From Dyella sp. BiH032 (GTDB lineage: Bacteria > Pseudomonadota > Gammaproteobacteria > Xanthomonadales > Rhodanobacteraceae), in contig NZ_CP134867.1 of the NCBI RefSeq assembly GCF_031954525.1, positions 1,922,001 to 1,986,000 of the forward strand: 64,000 bases of DNA. The letters are read 5' to 3'. Numbering within the stretch: position 1 is the first letter of the stretch; every line of letters begins with the position of its first letter. A program made the translations under genes and the position numbers. Of the stretch, positions 17,283-28,071 are shown one piece after another. Below the pieces are notes generated by a model. The model saw only the letters and a program-made list of their open reading frames with translations, had not been told where the DNA came from and did not search any database.

Positions 17283-17825
17283 GTGGAACTGCAGACCCCG
17301 CGCCTGACGCTCGACGCGCTCCGCTCCGGCGACGCGGACGCGCTGTTCGCCTATCGCGGCGATCCTGTCGTGTCGCGCTACCAGGGGTGGCAGCCGGTCT
17401 CGCGGGATGAGGCGGCGGACTGGATCGCCGCGCTGGCGGCCGAGCCGGTACCCGGGCGCTGGTGGCAGCGGGCCATCCGTCTGCGCGAGAGCGGCGAGCT
17501 GATCGGCGACCTGGGCCTGAGCCTGCCCGAGGACGAGAAGGGCAGCGTCGAGTTCGGCGTCACCCTCGCGCCGGCACACCAGGGGCGGGGTTATGCGGGC
17601 GAAGCCGTGCGTACGGCCCTGGGCTGGGCGTTTGCGCGCGGCGCCAACCGCGCGACGGCGTCGGTCGACCCGCGCAATACGGCCTGCGTGGCGCTGCTGT
17701 GCTCCCTGGGCATGCGGCAGGAGGCCCATTTCCGCGAGAGCTACTGGCTGCGCAGCGAATGGGCGGACGACCTGGTGTTCGCCCTGCTGGCGCGGGAATG
17801 GGACCCGGGGGCGCGCACGGGTTAA
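17283..17825 (+). CDS. GNAT acetyltransferase (RimJ/RimL type)
   Basis: A 180-aa GNAT-fold acetyltransferase. The start [20 protein letters not shown] is typical of the RimJ/RimL-like group. The acetyl-CoA loop is [14 protein letters not shown] (near residues 97-110), followed by [20 protein letters not shown]. Substrates of this group range from ribosomal proteins to antibiotics and small metabolites; none can be named here. The start is GTG at 17283, 4 bp after the prmB stop, and aroC follows closely, so it is probably co-transcribed with both. Confidence 0.88.
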   Translation: MELQTPRLTLDALRSGDADALFAYRGDPVVSRYQGWQPVSRDEAADWIAALAAEPVPGRWWQRAIRLRESGELIGDLGLSLPEDEKGSVEFGVTLAPAHQGRGYAGEAVRTALGWAFARGANRATASVDPRNTACVALLCSLGMRQEAHFRESYWLRSEWADDLVFALLAREWDPGARTG

Positions 17826-17859
17826 GCTTGGCCGGTTCGTCTCCGCCAAAGCCCGCCCC

Positions 17860-18948
17860 GTGTCCAGCAATTCCTTCGGCAAGATCTTCACCGTCACCAC
17901 CTTCGGCGAAAGCCACGGCCCGGCCATCGGCTGCGTGATCGATGGCTGTCCGCCGGGCCTGGCCATCGCCGAAGACGATTTCCGCGCGGACCTCGACCGC
18001 CGCGCCACCGGCAAGAACCGGCATACCTCGCAGCGGCGCGAGGCCGACGAGGTGGAAATCCTCTCCGGCGTCTACGAAGGCCGCACCACCGGCACGCCGA
18101 TCGCGCTGCTGATCCGCAACACCGATCAGCGCAGCAAGGACTACGGCGACATCGCCGCCACGTTCCGCCCCGGCCACGCCGACTACACCTATTGGCAGAA
18201 GTACGGCATCCGCGATCCGCGCGGCGGTGGGCGTTCGTCGGCGCGCGAGACCACCATGCGCGTCGCCGCGGCAGTGATCGCCAAGAAATGGCTGGCCGAA
18301 CGCCATGGCGTGCGGGTGCGCGGTTATCTCGCGCAGCTGGGCGAGATCGCTCCCGACGGCTTCGATTGGGAGGCGGTCGAGCAGAACCCGTTCTTCTGGC
18401 CGCATGCACCGCAGGTGCCGCAGCTGGAGAAAGCGATGGACGCGCTGCGCAAGTCCGGCGATTCGGTCGGCGCGCGCGTCAACGTGGTGGCCGAGGGCGT
18501 GCCGCCGGGCTGGGGCGAGCCGATCTACGGCAAGCTGGACGGCGACCTTGCCGCCGCGATGATGTCGATCAACGCGGTGAAAGGCGTGGAGATCGGCGAT
18601 GGTTTTGCCGCCGTCGCGCAGCGCGGCAGCCAGCATCGCGACGAGATGAGCATGGCCGGATTCGCGTCCAACCATGCCGGCGGCATTCTCGGCGGCATCA
18701 GCACGGGCCAGGCCGTGACGGCTTCGATCGCGCTGAAACCGACGTCCAGCATCCTGATTCCCGGCCACAGCGTGAACCTGGCCGGCGAAGCGGTCGAAGT
18801 GGTGACCAAGGGCCGCCACGACCCCTGCGTCGGCATCCGCGCCACGCCGATCGCCGAGGCCATGATGGCCCTGGTACTGATGGACCATGCCTTGCGCCAT
18901 CGCGCCCAGTGCGGCGACGTGGGCGAGGTGTCGCCCCGCTTGCCCTGA
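17860..18948 (+). CDS. aroC: Chorismate synthase
   Basis: Converts EPSP to chorismate, last step of the shikimate pathway; needs reduced FMN. The protein is 362 aa, the family norm. Signature segments [11 protein letters not shown] near the N-terminus, [19 protein letters not shown] (here [16 protein letters not shown]), and the C-terminal [18 protein letters not shown] are complete. The start is GTG at 17860, giving [10 protein letters not shown], the standard N-terminus. Chorismate feeds the tryptophan pathway, whose trpF, trpB and trpA genes lie downstream in the same block. Confidence 0.97.
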   Translation: MSSNSFGKIFTVTTFGESHGPAIGCVIDGCPPGLAIAEDDFRADLDRRATGKNRHTSQRREADEVEILSGVYEGRTTGTPIALLIRNTDQRSKDYGDIAATFRPGHADYTYWQKYGIRDPRGGGRSSARETTMRVAAAVIAKKWLAERHGVRVRGYLAQLGEIAPDGFDWEAVEQNPFFWPHAPQVPQLEKAMDALRKSGDSVGARVNVVAEGVPPGWGEPIYGKLDGDLAAAMMSINAVKGVEIGDGFAAVAQRGSQHRDEMSMAGFASNHAGGILGGISTGQAVTASIALKPTSSILIPGHSVNLAGEAVEVVTKGRHDPCVGIRATPIAEAMMALVLMDHALRHRAQCGDVGEVSPRLP

Positions 18949-19000
18949 GCGCCGGCGCGGCACGAGGTCGCGGCGCGCCACGTATTTCCGGTTGGAATCG

Positions 19001-20005
19001 ATGATCGCAAGACAGAAAGTGTGGGTGTCGCGCCCCTTGTTCCCCGACGTGCTGGCGCGACTGTCCGAATATCTGGAGGTGCAGGCCGAGGCGGTGGAGC
19101 GCAAGCACACGCCCGAGCAGCTGCGCGAATACCTGGCGGGCGTCGACGCCGCGATCATCAGTCTGGCCGACCCGGTGGATGCCGGCGTGGTGGACGGCAA
19201 CCGACGCTTGCGTGTGATCGCCAACCTCGCCGTCGGCTACAACAACCTCGACGTGCCGGCGCTGACGAGGGCTGGCATCCTCGCCTGCAACACGCCCGAC
19301 GTGCTCAATGAGACCGTGGCCGACTACGCATGGGCACTGATGCTCGGCGCCGCTCGCCGCGCGAATGCCGCCGAGCGCTGGCTGCGCGCGGGGCACTGGC
19401 ACGGCGGCATGCGCTTCGACGACTGGCTGGGCGTGGACGTCCACGGCAAGACCTTGGGCATCCTGGGCATGGGCCGGATCGGTCAGGCGATCGCCCGGCG
19501 CGGCGCCGGCTTCGACATGCGCGTGCTGTACCACAACCGCTCGCGCCTGCCTGAGCCGGTGGAGCGCGAATGCCGCGCGACCCTGGTCGGCAAGGACGAG
19601 TTGCTGCGCCGGGCCGATCATCTGGTCCTGGTGTTGCCGTACTCCCGCGAGAACCACCATGCCATCGGCGCCCCCGAGCTGGCCCTGATGAAGCGCTCGG
19701 CGGTGCTGGTGAACGTGGCCCGCGGCGGCATCGTGGACGACGCCGCGCTCGCCGCGGCGCTGCGCGAAGGCCGGTTGGCGGCGGCCGGCCTGGACGTGTT
19801 CGAGGGCGAGCCGGCGCTGCATCCGGACCTGCTGGGCCTCGACAATGTCCTGCTCAGCCCGCACATTGCCAGCGCCAGCGAAGACACCCGCCGTGCCATG
19901 GCGGACCTGGCAGCGGATAATGTGCTGGCTGCGCTGGGCCACGGACCCCGCGCCGGGCAGCCCCCGGCGCCCCTCAACCCTGAAGTGATGAAACGCTGGC
20001 CATAA
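19001..20005 (+). CDS. D-isomer 2-hydroxyacid dehydrogenase (GhrB-like)
   Basis: A 334-aa NAD(P)-dependent dehydrogenase that probably reduces glyoxylate, hydroxypyruvate or 2-ketogluconate. The nucleotide-binding motif is LGILGMGRIGQAIARRGAGF (near residues 150-170). The catalytic residues of the family are recognisable: Arg in NVARGGIVDD, Glu in the EGEPALHP region, and His in LLSPHIASAS. The start has GGA 6 bp before the ATG. It sits between aroC and asd, 52 bp after aroC. It could also be a generic gluconate or lactate-type dehydrogenase; GhrB similarity is from memory. Confidence 0.87.
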   Translation: MIARQKVWVSRPLFPDVLARLSEYLEVQAEAVERKHTPEQLREYLAGVDAAIISLADPVDAGVVDGNRRLRVIANLAVGYNNLDVPALTRAGILACNTPDVLNETVADYAWALMLGAARRANAAERWLRAGHWHGGMRFDDWLGVDVHGKTLGILGMGRIGQAIARRGAGFDMRVLYHNRSRLPEPVERECRATLVGKDELLRRADHLVLVLPYSRENHHAIGAPELALMKRSAVLVNVARGGIVDDAALAAALREGRLAAAGLDVFEGEPALHPDLLGLDNVLLSPHIASASEDTRRAMADLAADNVLAALGHGPRAGQPPAPLNPEVMKRWP

Positions 20006-20133
20006 GCGTGATGCCATTCACGCCCAGGCAGATCGCGTATTGTTTTGCAGGCTACCCCGGCTAGATTTCCGCTGATGCGGATGTCGGCCCCGTTCGGACG
20101 GATCTCCGATATCTCTCAACTGATTACCGGAAC

Positions 20134-21162
20134 ATGAGCAAGAAGAGCAGCTACAAGGTGGCGATGGTCGGCGCGACGGGCGCCGTGGGCGAGACCCTGC
20201 TGTCGATCCTCGCAGAGCGCAAATTCCCGGTCGGCGAGCTGGTGCCGCTGGCCAGCGAGCGTTCGGCGGGCGGCAAAGTGGAGTTCGCCGGCAAATCGGT
20301 CACCGTGCGCAATCTTGCCGACTACGACTTCGCCGGCGTGGACATCGCCTTCTTCTCCGCCGGCGGCTCGGTCAGCCGCGAGCACGCGCCGCGCGCTGCG
20401 GCGGCGGGCGCGGTGGTGATCGACAACACCTCGGAGTTCCGCTACCAGGACGACATCCCGCTGGTGGTCAGCGAGGTCAATCCGCACGCCATTGCGCGGT
20501 ACACCACGCGCGGCATCATCGCCAACCCCAACTGCTCGACCATGCAGATGCTGGTGGCGCTGGCGCCGATCCACCGCGAAGCGGGCATCGAGCGCATCAA
20601 CGTGGCCACCTACCAGTCGGTGTCCGGCGCGGGCCGTTCGGGCATGGAAGAGCTCGGCAAGCAGACGGCCGCGCTGCTCAATTTCCAGGACGTGGAACAG
20701 TCGAAGTTCCCGAAGCAGATCGCGTTCAATGTGATCCCGCACATCGACGAATTCCAGGCCAACGGCTACACCAAGGAAGAAATGAAGATGGTCTGGGAGA
20801 CCCGCAAGATCCTGGAGGACGACACCATCCAGGTGAATCCGACCGCGGTGCGCGTGCCGGTGTTCTACGGCCACTCGGAGGCGGTGCACATCGAGACGCG
20901 CAACAAGATCACGGCCGAGCGCGCCCGCGCGCTGCTGGAGAAGGCCGAGGGCGTGGTCGTGCAGGATGATCGCAAGGCGGGCGGTTATCCCACGCCGGTG
21001 GGCGACGCGGCCGGCAAGGACCCAGTGTTCGTGGGGCGCATCCGCGAAGATATTTCGCACGAGCGCGGCCTGGACCTGTGGGTCGTCTCCGACAACATCC
21101 GCAAGGGCGCCGCGCTCAACGCGGTGCAGATCGCCGAGCTGCTGGTGAAGGATTACCTGTGA
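20134..21162 (+). CDS. asd: Aspartate-semialdehyde dehydrogenase
   Basis: Reduces aspartyl phosphate to aspartate semialdehyde with NADPH, the branch point to lysine/diaminopimelate, threonine and methionine. The protein is 342 aa. The N-terminal dinucleotide motif is VGATGAVGE, the catalytic cysteine is C134 in NPNCSTMQM, and the late HSEAVHIET motif supplies the catalytic His. It belongs to the shorter class (as in Pseudomonas/Xanthomonas) rather than the E. coli-length class. The stop TGA overlaps the ATG of the following small gene by one base. Confidence 0.96.
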   Translation: MSKKSSYKVAMVGATGAVGETLLSILAERKFPVGELVPLASERSAGGKVEFAGKSVTVRNLADYDFAGVDIAFFSAGGSVSREHAPRAAAAGAVVIDNTSEFRYQDDIPLVVSEVNPHAIARYTTRGIIANPNCSTMQMLVALAPIHREAGIERINVATYQSVSGAGRSGMEELGKQTAALLNFQDVEQSKFPKQIAFNVIPHIDEFQANGYTKEEMKMVWETRKILEDDTIQVNPTAVRVPVFYGHSEAVHIETRNKITAERARALLEKAEGVVVQDDRKAGGYPTPVGDAAGKDPVFVGRIREDISHERGLDLWVVSDNIRKGAALNAVQIAELLVKDYL

Positions 21163-21443
21163 TGCGGCGGTTCGCGTGGGTGGCATGGTGCTTCATGGTC
21201 GCGGCGCCGGCTTGGGCGGCCGTTCCGGGACAGGGGGCGAAAGCCCCCCATGGCGGCGTCGGCCAGAAGGTGAGCGGCAAGACGGACGAAGTGGCGCGCC
21301 TGCAGCAGGACGTCGCCTCGGAAGAAGCGAAGAGCCAAGAGGCCGACCGCAAGATGGAGGAACAGGACCGGGCCATTGCCGACCTGCGCCGCCAGCTGGA
21401 ACAACTGAAGGGTGCCCGGGCCGTTCCCGGCAAGGGTCCCTGA
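21162..21443 (+). CDS. Small exported coiled-coil protein
   Basis: A 93-aa protein whose ATG shares a base with the asd stop (TGATG), so it is translationally coupled to asd. The first about 20 residues (MRRFAWVAWCFMVAAPAWAA) form a signal peptide. A Gly/Lys linker is followed by one continuous heptad-like helix (about residues 42-86, VARLQQDVASEEAKSQ then DRAIADLRRQLEQL), a likely coiled coil. It is next to fimV, whose central region also has a short coiled coil. Whether it acts with FimV at the envelope is only a suggestion from position. Confidence 0.72.
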   Translation: MRRFAWVAWCFMVAAPAWAAVPGQGAKAPHGGVGQKVSGKTDEVARLQQDVASEEAKSQEADRKMEEQDRAIADLRRQLEQLKGARAVPGKGP

Positions 21444-21608
21444 CCGGGCGGCAGCGAGAACTGCTCGCAGCAATGCGTCGTAAATATCGGCCGCAGCTAT
21501 TGTTGGCGGGCCTTTTTCTAACTTAAAGTGGCGTCTTATTGCCGGTATAGCCGTCGTACGCGGCGGGCTACATAAGAAACGTCACGGGGTAGTTCGGGGG
21601 AACACGCG

Positions 21609-24005
21609 ATGAATCGTTCGTTGAGACTGTCGGTGCTGCTTGCGCTGGCACTAGGCAGCACCCAGGCCGCCGCACTCGAGCTGGGCCAGATCCAGGTCAA
21701 GTCGGCGCTGGGACAGCCTTTGCTGGCCGAGATTCCGCTGAACCCCGAGCATCCCTCGGAACTGCAGAACTTGTCCGCGCGCCTCGCCTCCGGCGAGGAT
21801 TTCGCCAAGGCCGGCATCAGCGGCGCGCCCAACGTACCGCTGCAGTTCGCGGTGGTGGACGGCGGTGGCGGCCGCAAGGTCATCCGCATCACCAGCACTG
21901 CGCCGGTGAACGATCCTTACCTCGATCTGCTGGTGGAAGTCAGCAACGCGCAGGGCAAGAGCGTGCGCGAATTCGCCATCCTGCTCGATCCGCCGAGTGC
22001 GTCGTCGTCGGCCGCGCCCGTCGCGCGCGCGCCCACGCAGGCGCCGGCAGCTTCCAAACCCTCGCGCCGCGAAGCACCCAAGCCGGCCACAGAAGAGCAG
22101 GCACAGGCACCCGCCCCGGCCAAGCCGGCGCCCAAGCCTGCCGCTGCCAAGCCGGCGCCGGCCGCGGGTGGCCAGTACGGTCCGGTCGAGCGTGGACAGA
22201 CGCTGTCGTCCATCGCCAAGGAAACCGCTCCGCAGGGCGTGGACATCAATCAGATGCTGCTGGCCCTCAAGCAGGCCAATCCTGACGCGTTCTATCGCGA
22301 CAACATCAACGCACTGAAGACCGGCGCCGTGCTGCGCGTGCCGTCGCGCGACGATGCACAGGCGATGGCCGTGGCCGCCGCTGCCGCCGAAGTCCGCCGC
22401 CAGAACGGCGACTGGAGTTCTGGCGCCGCCCGCGCTCCGACCAGCGTGGCCGATGCCGGCACGCGGCCGTCCGCCTCCACCGCGCCGACCACGGGCAAGA
22501 GCGAGCCTTCCGACCGCCTGTCCCTGGTGCCCGCGAAGGAGGGTGCCCAGGGCGCCGCCGGCGGCAGCGCGAAGGGCGACAAGGATGCGAAGGGCGCGGC
22601 GCTGCGCGAGGATCTCCTGCGCAGCAAGGAAGCGATGGCGTCGCTCGAGCAGCAGGGCAACGAACTGAAGTCGCGCCTCAAGGATCTCGAGGACATCAAC
22701 CAGAAGAACACCAAGCTGCTGGCGCTGAAGGACAACGAGATCGCCGATCTCCAGCGCCAGCTGGCCGAGGCCCGCAAGGCCGGCGGCGCCCCCGCGAAGC
22801 CGGCTGCCGCCGCGCCGGCGCTCGCGGAAGCCAAGCCTGCCGAGACCAAGCCCGCAGAAACCAAGCCCGCCCCCGAAGCCGCGAAGCCCGCGGCTTCGGC
22901 GAGTGCCGCCGCCAAGCCTACTGGCGAGGCGAGCCCGACCTTGGCCGTGACGCCTGCCGGCGCCAGTTCCGCCCCGGCCCATGCTGGCACTGCGGCTGCC
23001 GCGGCAGTGGCGAGCCAGCCTGCGGCGAGCCAGCCCGCGACCAAGCCGGCGGCGCCCAAGCCTGCCCCCGTGGCGCCTCCGGCGCCGGTGGAAGAGCCCT
23101 GGTACATGCAGACCTGGGCGCTCGCTGCCGCGGCCGGCGCCGTGGTGCTGCTGCTTCTGGCCGCGCTGCTCGGGCGCAGGAAGAAGGCGCCGGTCGCATC
23201 GAAGGCCTCCTCCTCCTCGCTGGCCGACCGCTTCGGCGCCGAGCCGGCCATCGGCAGCGCCGATCCGGACCAGGACGAACTGCTCGACCAACTGGCCGAG
23301 CATCCGGACGACGTCGGCCTGCATCTGGAACTGGTGAGCCTCTACTACAGCCGCCGCGACGTCGATCATTTCGAGGCCGCCGCGGAAGCCATGCACGCCC
23401 ACATCACCGGCACGGACCAGCCCGAATGGCTGGACGTCGTCGCCATGGGCGAAGACTTGGCGCCGGAGCACCCCCTGTTCGCCAAGCCGGGCAGCATGCC
23501 GCGGCCGCCGCAGGATGAAGACGAGCACGAGGCCCTGCATCAGTTCGATCTGGACCGTTATGCGGACGATTCGCACGACGAGATCCCGCCGATCCCCGCC
23601 GCGCCGGTGCCGCCGAAGAACCCGAAAGTCAGCGAATACCATTTCGATTTCGACCTCACGCCGCGTCCGCTGTCCAGCGCCGCGCCGGCTTCGTCGCCGG
23701 CCGAGCCGGAACCGGCGCAGGCCGGGCATGAGCCCGTGTCGACCTGGCAGTTCGCGGACCTGGAGGAAGAGATTCCGGCCGCGCCGCCGGCGCAGTCTCC
23801 GTCCAGGGACGAGTTCGCGCACGAAGGCGATTCGCACCTGGACGGTTTCAACGACGACCCGGTCGACACCAAGCTGGACCTGGCCCGCGCATACCTCGAC
23901 ATGGGCGATCCGGACGGCGCCCGGGCGATGCTGGAAGAGGTGCTGCACGAAGGCACCCAGATGCAGAAAGACGTGGCGCAGAAGCTGCTCGACGGCATCC
24001 GCTGA
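21609..24005 (+). CDS. fimV: FimV/HubP-type polar landmark protein
   Basis: A 798-aa inner-membrane protein that in Pseudomonas and Vibrio marks the cell pole, organising type IV pili and chemotaxis proteins. Domains in order: signal peptide (1-22); FimV N-terminal domain starting [20 protein letters not shown]; Pro/Ala/Lys linker; a LysM-like domain (about 190-245, [20 protein letters not shown]); a coiled coil (about 335-395); a long Ala/Lys/Pro-rich linker with KPAET repeats; one transmembrane helix (about 503-522); an acidic cytoplasmic region; and the C-terminal FimV domain with the TPR-like [20 protein letters not shown]. This full order is diagnostic. The position between asd and truA matches other Xanthomonadales and pseudomonads. 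Confidence 0.93.
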   Translation: MNRSLRLSVLLALALGSTQAAALELGQIQVKSALGQPLLAEIPLNPEHPSELQNLSARLASGEDFAKAGISGAPNVPLQFAVVDGGGGRKVIRITSTAPVNDPYLDLLVEVSNAQGKSVREFAILLDPPSASSSAAPVARAPTQAPAASKPSRREAPKPATEEQAQAPAPAKPAPKPAAAKPAPAAGGQYGPVERGQTLSSIAKETAPQGVDINQMLLALKQANPDAFYRDNINALKTGAVLRVPSRDDAQAMAVAAAAAEVRRQNGDWSSGAARAPTSVADAGTRPSASTAPTTGKSEPSDRLSLVPAKEGAQGAAGGSAKGDKDAKGAALREDLLRSKEAMASLEQQGNELKSRLKDLEDINQKNTKLLALKDNEIADLQRQLAEARKAGGAPAKPAAAAPALAEAKPAETKPAETKPAPEAAKPAASASAAAKPTGEASPTLAVTPAGASSAPAHAGTAAAAAVASQPAASQPATKPAAPKPAPVAPPAPVEEPWYMQTWALAAAAGAVVLLLLAALLGRRKKAPVASKASSSSLADRFGAEPAIGSADPDQDELLDQLAEHPDDVGLHLELVSLYYSRRDVDHFEAAAEAMHAHITGTDQPEWLDVVAMGEDLAPEHPLFAKPGSMPRPPQDEDEHEALHQFDLDRYADDSHDEIPPIPAAPVPPKNPKVSEYHFDFDLTPRPLSSAAPASSPAEPEPAQAGHEPVSTWQFADLEEEIPAAPPAQSPSRDEFAHEGDSHLDGFNDDPVDTKLDLARAYLDMGDPDGARAMLEEVLHEGTQMQKDVAQKLLDGIR

Positions 24006-24033
24006 GCCCCGCGCGAGATTGGTTGGAGCCACT

Positions 24034-24055
24034 CGGGCCGGCGCATGCCGGCCCG
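24034..24055 (+). terminator. hairpin terminator after fimV
   Basis: Perfect 9-bp stem CGGGCCGGC / GCCGGCCCG with loop GCAT, 28 bp after the fimV stop. The following T-run is short, so efficiency is uncertain. Confidence 0.6.
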
Positions 24056-24235
24056 ATGCGTTTCGGGGCCGCACACCCAGGAATGGCTGGCCGGTCAGCG
24101 CCCATGTTTTGCGGCCCTGAGCGTACGTCGTCCCGACAAGGCGGGGCATGTGCGACGTATGCGGCCGGCTCGCTGAAGGTGCGCCCGGGCCGGGATGCTA
24201 ATCTCGGCGGCCTTGCAGCTTCGTCTTACCCCCTC

Positions 24236-25003
24236 ATGCGCATTGCCCTGGGCATCGAATACGACGGCACCGACTTTCTCGGCTGGCAGCGGCTGACCCA
24301 CGGCTCCACCGTGCAGGGGGCGTTGGAGAAGGCGCTGTCGTTCGTGGCAGCGCATCCGGTCGACGTCATCTGCGCCGGCCGTACGGACGCTGGCGTGCAT
24401 GGCCGTTGTCAGGTTGTGCACTTCGACACCGACGCCCAGCGCGATCCGCGCGGTTGGGTATTGGGGGCCTGCGCGAATCTGCCGCGCAGTGTCGCGGTGC
24501 TCTGGGCGCAGGAGGTGCGGGAGGATTTCCATGCGCGCTTCTCGGCCCGCAGCCGACGCTATCGCTACCGCATTCTCAATCGTCCGGTGCGTGCCGCGCT
24601 GGATGCCCGTTACGTCACCTGGGAGCGCCTGCCGCTCGATGCGGAACGTATGCACGAAGCGGCGCAGGCGCTGGTCGGCGAGCATGATTTCAGCGCCTTT
24701 CGCGCGGTCTCCTGCCAGGCAGCGCATGCGCGGCGCCAGGTGCTGGGCGTGAGCGTGCGGCGTGAAGAGGAACAAGTGATCGTGGAGATCGAGGCGAACG
24801 CTTTCCTGCACCACATGGTGCGCAACATCGTCGGCTCGCTGCTGCCGGTGGGGCGTGGCGAGCAGGCGCCTGCGTGGGTGGGCGAGCTGCTGGCCGGACG
24901 CGATCGCGAGGTCGCCGGCCCGACCGCACCCGCTTCCGGGCTGACTTTCCTGGGGCCGCGCTATGAATCGCATTGGGGCCTGCCGGCGGAGGTAAGCCAA
25001 TGA
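24236..25003 (+). CDS. truA: tRNA pseudouridine(38-40) synthase
   Basis: Isomerises uridines 38-40 in the anticodon stem of many tRNAs. The protein is 255 aa, starting [19 protein letters not shown]. The catalytic aspartate is D51 in [11 protein letters not shown]. The second conserved segments ([10 protein letters not shown] and [11 protein letters not shown]) are intact. The ATG at 24236 is chosen because it gives the exact family N-terminus; the open frame upstream has no family similarity. Its stop overlaps the trpF ATG, a common truA-trpF linkage in this group. Confidence 0.97.
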   Translation: MRIALGIEYDGTDFLGWQRLTHGSTVQGALEKALSFVAAHPVDVICAGRTDAGVHGRCQVVHFDTDAQRDPRGWVLGACANLPRSVAVLWAQEVREDFHARFSARSRRYRYRILNRPVRAALDARYVTWERLPLDAERMHEAAQALVGEHDFSAFRAVSCQAAHARRQVLGVSVRREEEQVIVEIEANAFLHHMVRNIVGSLLPVGRGEQAPAWVGELLAGRDREVAGPTAPASGLTFLGPRYESHWGLPAEVSQ

Positions 25004-25617
25004 CCCGCATCAAATGCTGCGGCATGACGCGCGCAGAGGACGCACAACTGGCCGCGCAGTACGGTGCCGATGCGATCGGAGTGATCTTTACCGCGCGCAG
25101 CAAACGGCAGGTCGGGATCGCCCAGGCCAAGGCCATCTGCGCGGCCTTGCCGCCATTCGTGAGCACGGTGGCGCTGTTCATGGACGACGAGGCCGCTTAC
25201 GTGCGCGAAGTGCTCAAGGAAGTTCAGCCGGACCTGCTGCAATTTCACGGCGACGAAAGCGACGACTGGTGTGCCCAGTTCGGGCACCGCTATCTGAAGG
25301 CGATCGCCATGGGCGAGGGCGCCTCGGCGCTGCCTCGGCTTCGCGCCTATCCGCGCGCGGCGGGGTTGTTGCTGGACGGACACGGCCTGGGCGAGGCCGG
25401 CGGCAGCGGGAAAGCGTTCGACTGGTCGCTGATGCCGACGGACCTTGCCCAGCCGTTGATCCTTGCCGGCGGTCTCAGCGCGGCGAACGTCGCCCATGCG
25501 ATCCGCGTCGCGCAGCCGTGGGCCGTGGACGTGTCCAGCGGCATCGAGTCAGCGCCGGGGATCAAGGACGCGGAAAAGATGTACGCTTTCATCGAAGCGG
25601 TGCGGCAGACCGGCTGA
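25000..25617 (+). CDS. trpF: Phosphoribosylanthranilate isomerase
   Basis: Third step from anthranilate in tryptophan synthesis (PRA to CdRP). A 205-aa TIM-barrel protein starting [15 protein letters not shown], with the catalytic Cys in KCCGMT and the catalytic Asp in [25 protein letters not shown] 7 bp before the ATG and the 4-bp overlap with truA fix the start. It is monofunctional, not fused to trpC as in E. coli. The 234 bp after it, up to the convergent LysR gene, show no gene or clear terminator. Confidence 0.96.
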   Translation: MTRIKCCGMTRAEDAQLAAQYGADAIGVIFTARSKRQVGIAQAKAICAALPPFVSTVALFMDDEAAYVREVLKEVQPDLLQFHGDESDDWCAQFGHRYLKAIAMGEGASALPRLRAYPRAAGLLLDGHGLGEAGGSGKAFDWSLMPTDLAQPLILAGGLSAANVAHAIRVAQPWAVDVSSGIESAPGIKDAEKMYAFIEAVRQTG

Positions 25618-25851
25618 GCGCCTGCTCGTTCGGATGGCCGCTGTCTTGCGGCGACCGATTGCGGCATGCCGTCCCGTCATCGATCCCATGTGCAGGTTGT
25701 TCGGAATGCGCTGCCGGCGTCCGTCGCGGTCCGGCTTCACGCGCACATTCGGCCCGGCGGCGTCCCGTTGCCTGCATGACGCCTGCGAGCACGTCTGCGT
25801 GGTGCGATGCGGCCGGTCCGTGACGCGCTTGGCGGCGCGCCGTGGAGACGC

Positions 25852-26748
25852 TCAGCGTTCGCTCAAACGGTGACGTAGCCAGGTGGCGAGGGCATCGGGC
25901 CAGGGGCCCGACGCGCGGCGCGGCGTCGCCAATATCCAGCGGGCGGGCGTGGTCTCGAAGCCCCAGGGCGCCAGCAGCCGGCCGCTGGCGAGGTCGTCGG
26001 CGACCAGTTGTTCCGGCGCGATCGCCACGCCCAGTCCGGCGACCGCCGCTTCGAGCAGGTAATAGAGATGGTCGAAGCCCTGGCCGTAGTGCAGGCGCTC
26101 GGGCGGCAAGTCCGCCCGCGCAGCCCACTGCGGCCAGGCCTGCGGGCGCGAAGCGGTATGCAGCAGCGTCTCGCCGAGCAAGGCCGTGGGCGGTTGTCCT
26201 GCCAGGGACTTCGCGCCCGGATAGCGCGGACTGACGACGGGACCGATGCGCTCCGAAGCCAGCTCGTGCACCCGCCATTCGGCCGGCCATGGCGGCTCGG
26301 CCAGAAGCAATGCGCCGTCAAGGCCGGCCAGCGCGGCATCGAAGGGCGTTTCCTGCGCGGAAAGATGCAGCTTCAGTGCGGGCAGGTCGTGCTTCAGGCG
26401 GTCGAGGCGCGGGATCATCCAGCGCGCCAGCAGGCTGCCGGGACAGCCGAGCACGAACGGTGCCTCCGCCTGGCCGCGAGAGGCGCGCATCCAGACCTCG
26501 CGCAGCTGCTCGAACGCTTCAGTGACGCCCTCGCGCAGCGATTCGCCGGCGGCGGTCAGCGCCAGCCCGCGGCCCTGGCGGGCAAACAACGGCCGCCCGA
26601 GTGCTTCTTCCAGCGCGCGCACGTGCCGGCTGACGGCGCCATGGGTGACGTGCAGTTCCGCCGCTGCGTGGCTGATGCCGCCCAGGCGCGCGGTCGCCTC
26701 GAAGGCGCGCAACGCGTTGAGCGGGGGGAGTTCGCGGCTGGAAGACAT
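25852..26748 (-). CDS. LysR-type regulator divergent from trpBA (TrpI-like)
   Basis: A 298-aa LysR-family regulator. The helix-turn-helix is at about residues 8-65 ([40 protein letters not shown]) and the C-terminal effector domain follows. It is transcribed away from trpBA with 117 bp between. In Pseudomonas, TrpI is a LysR protein in exactly this position that activates trpBA with indoleglycerol phosphate. The HTH start pattern [17 protein letters not shown] is shared by TrpI and the GcvA/AmpR group, so position carries most of the weight. The start ATG at 26748 gives the standard LysR N-terminus. Confidence 0.85.
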   Translation of the reverse strand: MSSSRELPPLNALRAFEATARLGGISHAAAELHVTHGAVSRHVRALEEALGRPLFARQGRGLALTAAGESLREGVTEAFEQLREVWMRASRGQAEAPFVLGCPGSLLARWMIPRLDRLKHDLPALKLHLSAQETPFDAALAGLDGALLLAEPPWPAEWRVHELASERIGPVVSPRYPGAKSLAGQPPTALLGETLLHTASRPQAWPQWAARADLPPERLHYGQGFDHLYYLLEAAVAGLGVAIAPEQLVADDLASGRLLAPWGFETTPARWILATPRRASGPWPDALATWLRHRLSER

Positions 26749-26771
26749 GTGACTTTTCCTCACGAATGGGG

Positions 26772-26784
26772 GCGATCTTATCGC
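26772..26784. promoter_or_regulatory. candidate LysR operator at trpB promoter
   Basis: Inverted repeat GCGAT-CTT-ATCGC in the trpBA/LysR intergenic region. It ends directly before a possible -35 (TTTTCG, 26785-26790), with TTAATT (26808-26813) 17 bp further as -10. An activator site just upstream of -35 fits the LysR mode of action. Confidence 0.5.
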
Positions 26785-26865
26785 TTTTCGACGGGATGCG
26801 GATTGGGTTAATTTGGCGGCCTGGCGCTGATCCGTCGGCGCCTTTCTGTTCAGAGGAAATCGCAC

Positions 26866-28071
26866 ATGTCCCAGGATTTTCACCGCTGGCCGGACGCCCA
26901 CGGCCGCTTCGGCGCCTTCGGCGGGCAGTACGTCGCCGAGACCTTGATGGCTCCGCTGGCCGAGCTGACCGAGGCGTACCTGCGCCTGCGCGAGGACCCC
27001 GAATTCCTCGCCGAGCTGGATCGGGACCTGAAGTACTACGTGGGCCGTCCCAGCCCGATCTATCACGCCGAGCGTCTGTCGAAGCACGTGGGCGGCGCGC
27101 AGATCCTGCTCAAGCGCGAGGACCTCAATCACACCGGCGCGCACAAGATCAACAACACCATCGGCCAGGCCCTGGTCGCCAAGCGCATGGGCAAGCCGCG
27201 GGTGATCGCCGAGACCGGCGCCGGCCAGCATGGCGTGGCCAGCGCCACGGTGGCGGCGCGCTTCGGCCTCCAATGCGTGGTGTACATGGGCGCGGTGGAC
27301 ATCGAGCGACAGAAGATCAACGTCTATCGCATGAAGCTGCTCGGCGCCGAGGTGGTGCCGGTGACCTCCGGCTCGAAGACACTGAAGGACGCGCTCAACG
27401 AGGCGATGCGCGACTGGGTGACCAACGTGGCCGATACGTTCTACATCATCGGTACCGTGGCCGGTCCGCACCCGTACCCGATGATGGTGCGCGATTTCAA
27501 CGCGATCGTCGGTCGCGAAGCGCGCGAGCAGATGCTGGAGCAGTACGGACGGCTGCCCGACGCGATCACCGCCTGCGTGGGCGGCGGTTCCAATGCGATC
27601 GGCCTGTTCCACGCCTTCCTCAACGATGCCGACGTGCGCATCGTCGGCGCCGAAGCGGCGGGCGAGGGGATCGCCAGCGGGCACCACGCCGCGTCGCTGG
27701 CGGCAGGCCGTCCGGGCGTGCTGCACGGCAATCGCACCTATGTGCTGTGCGACGACGATGGCCAGATCACCGAAACGCACTCGGTCTCGGCCGGCCTCGA
27801 TTATCCGGGCGTCGGCCCCGAGCACGCCTTCCTCAAGGATGCCGGCCGTGCCGAATACGTCGGCGTCACCGACGACGAGGCGCTGGAGGCGTTCCATCTG
27901 CTGGCGCGTACCGAAGGCATTCTCGCAGCGCTCGAATCCAGCCATGCGGTCGCGCAGGCGATGAAGCTCGCCCGCGGCATGCCGAAAGACCAACTGGTGC
28001 TGTGCAACCTGTCCGGCCGCGGCGACAAGGACGTGCATACCATCGCCGCCCGCGAAGGAGTGCAGGTATGA
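26866..28071 (+). CDS. trpB: Tryptophan synthase beta chain
   Basis: Condenses indole with serine to give tryptophan, PLP-dependent, in an alpha2beta2 complex with TrpA. The protein is 401 aa. The PLP lysine is K94 in HTGAHKINN, and the phosphate-binding glycine loop is [23 protein letters not shown] precedes the ATG. Its stop overlaps the trpA ATG (ATGA), coupling the two subunits. Upstream lies the divergent LysR gene and a candidate operator, suggesting intermediate-induced expression instead of attenuation; no leader peptide or terminator/antiterminator is visible. Confidence 0.98.
   Translation: MSQDFHRWPDAHGRFGAFGGQYVAETLMAPLAELTEAYLRLREDPEFLAELDRDLKYYVGRPSPIYHAERLSKHVGGAQILLKREDLNHTGAHKINNTIGQALVAKRMGKPRVIAETGAGQHGVASATVAARFGLQCVVYMGAVDIERQKINVYRMKLLGAEVVPVTSGSKTLKDALNEAMRDWVTNVADTFYIIGTVAGPHPYPMMVRDFNAIVGREAREQMLEQYGRLPDAITACVGGGSNAIGLFHAFLNDADVRIVGAEAAGEGIASGHHAASLAAGRPGVLHGNRTYVLCDDDGQITETHSVSAGLDYPGVGPEHAFLKDAGRAEYVGVTDDEALEAFHLLARTEGILAALESSHAVAQAMKLARGMPKDQLVLCNLSGRGDKDVHTIAAREGVQV

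Noticed and set aside
21651..24149. 832-aa open frame opposite fimV
   Set aside because: Antisense Arg/Gly-rich translation typical of frame shadows; fimV has clear domains on the plus strand.
25618..25851. Gene between trpF and the LysR gene
   Set aside because: Small open frames exist on both strands, but none has a ribosome site or family pattern. I see nothing else in this 234-bp gap.
26749..26865. trp attenuator or leader peptide
   Set aside because: No run of Trp codons and no terminator/antiterminator pair could be found; the LysR arrangement explains control better.
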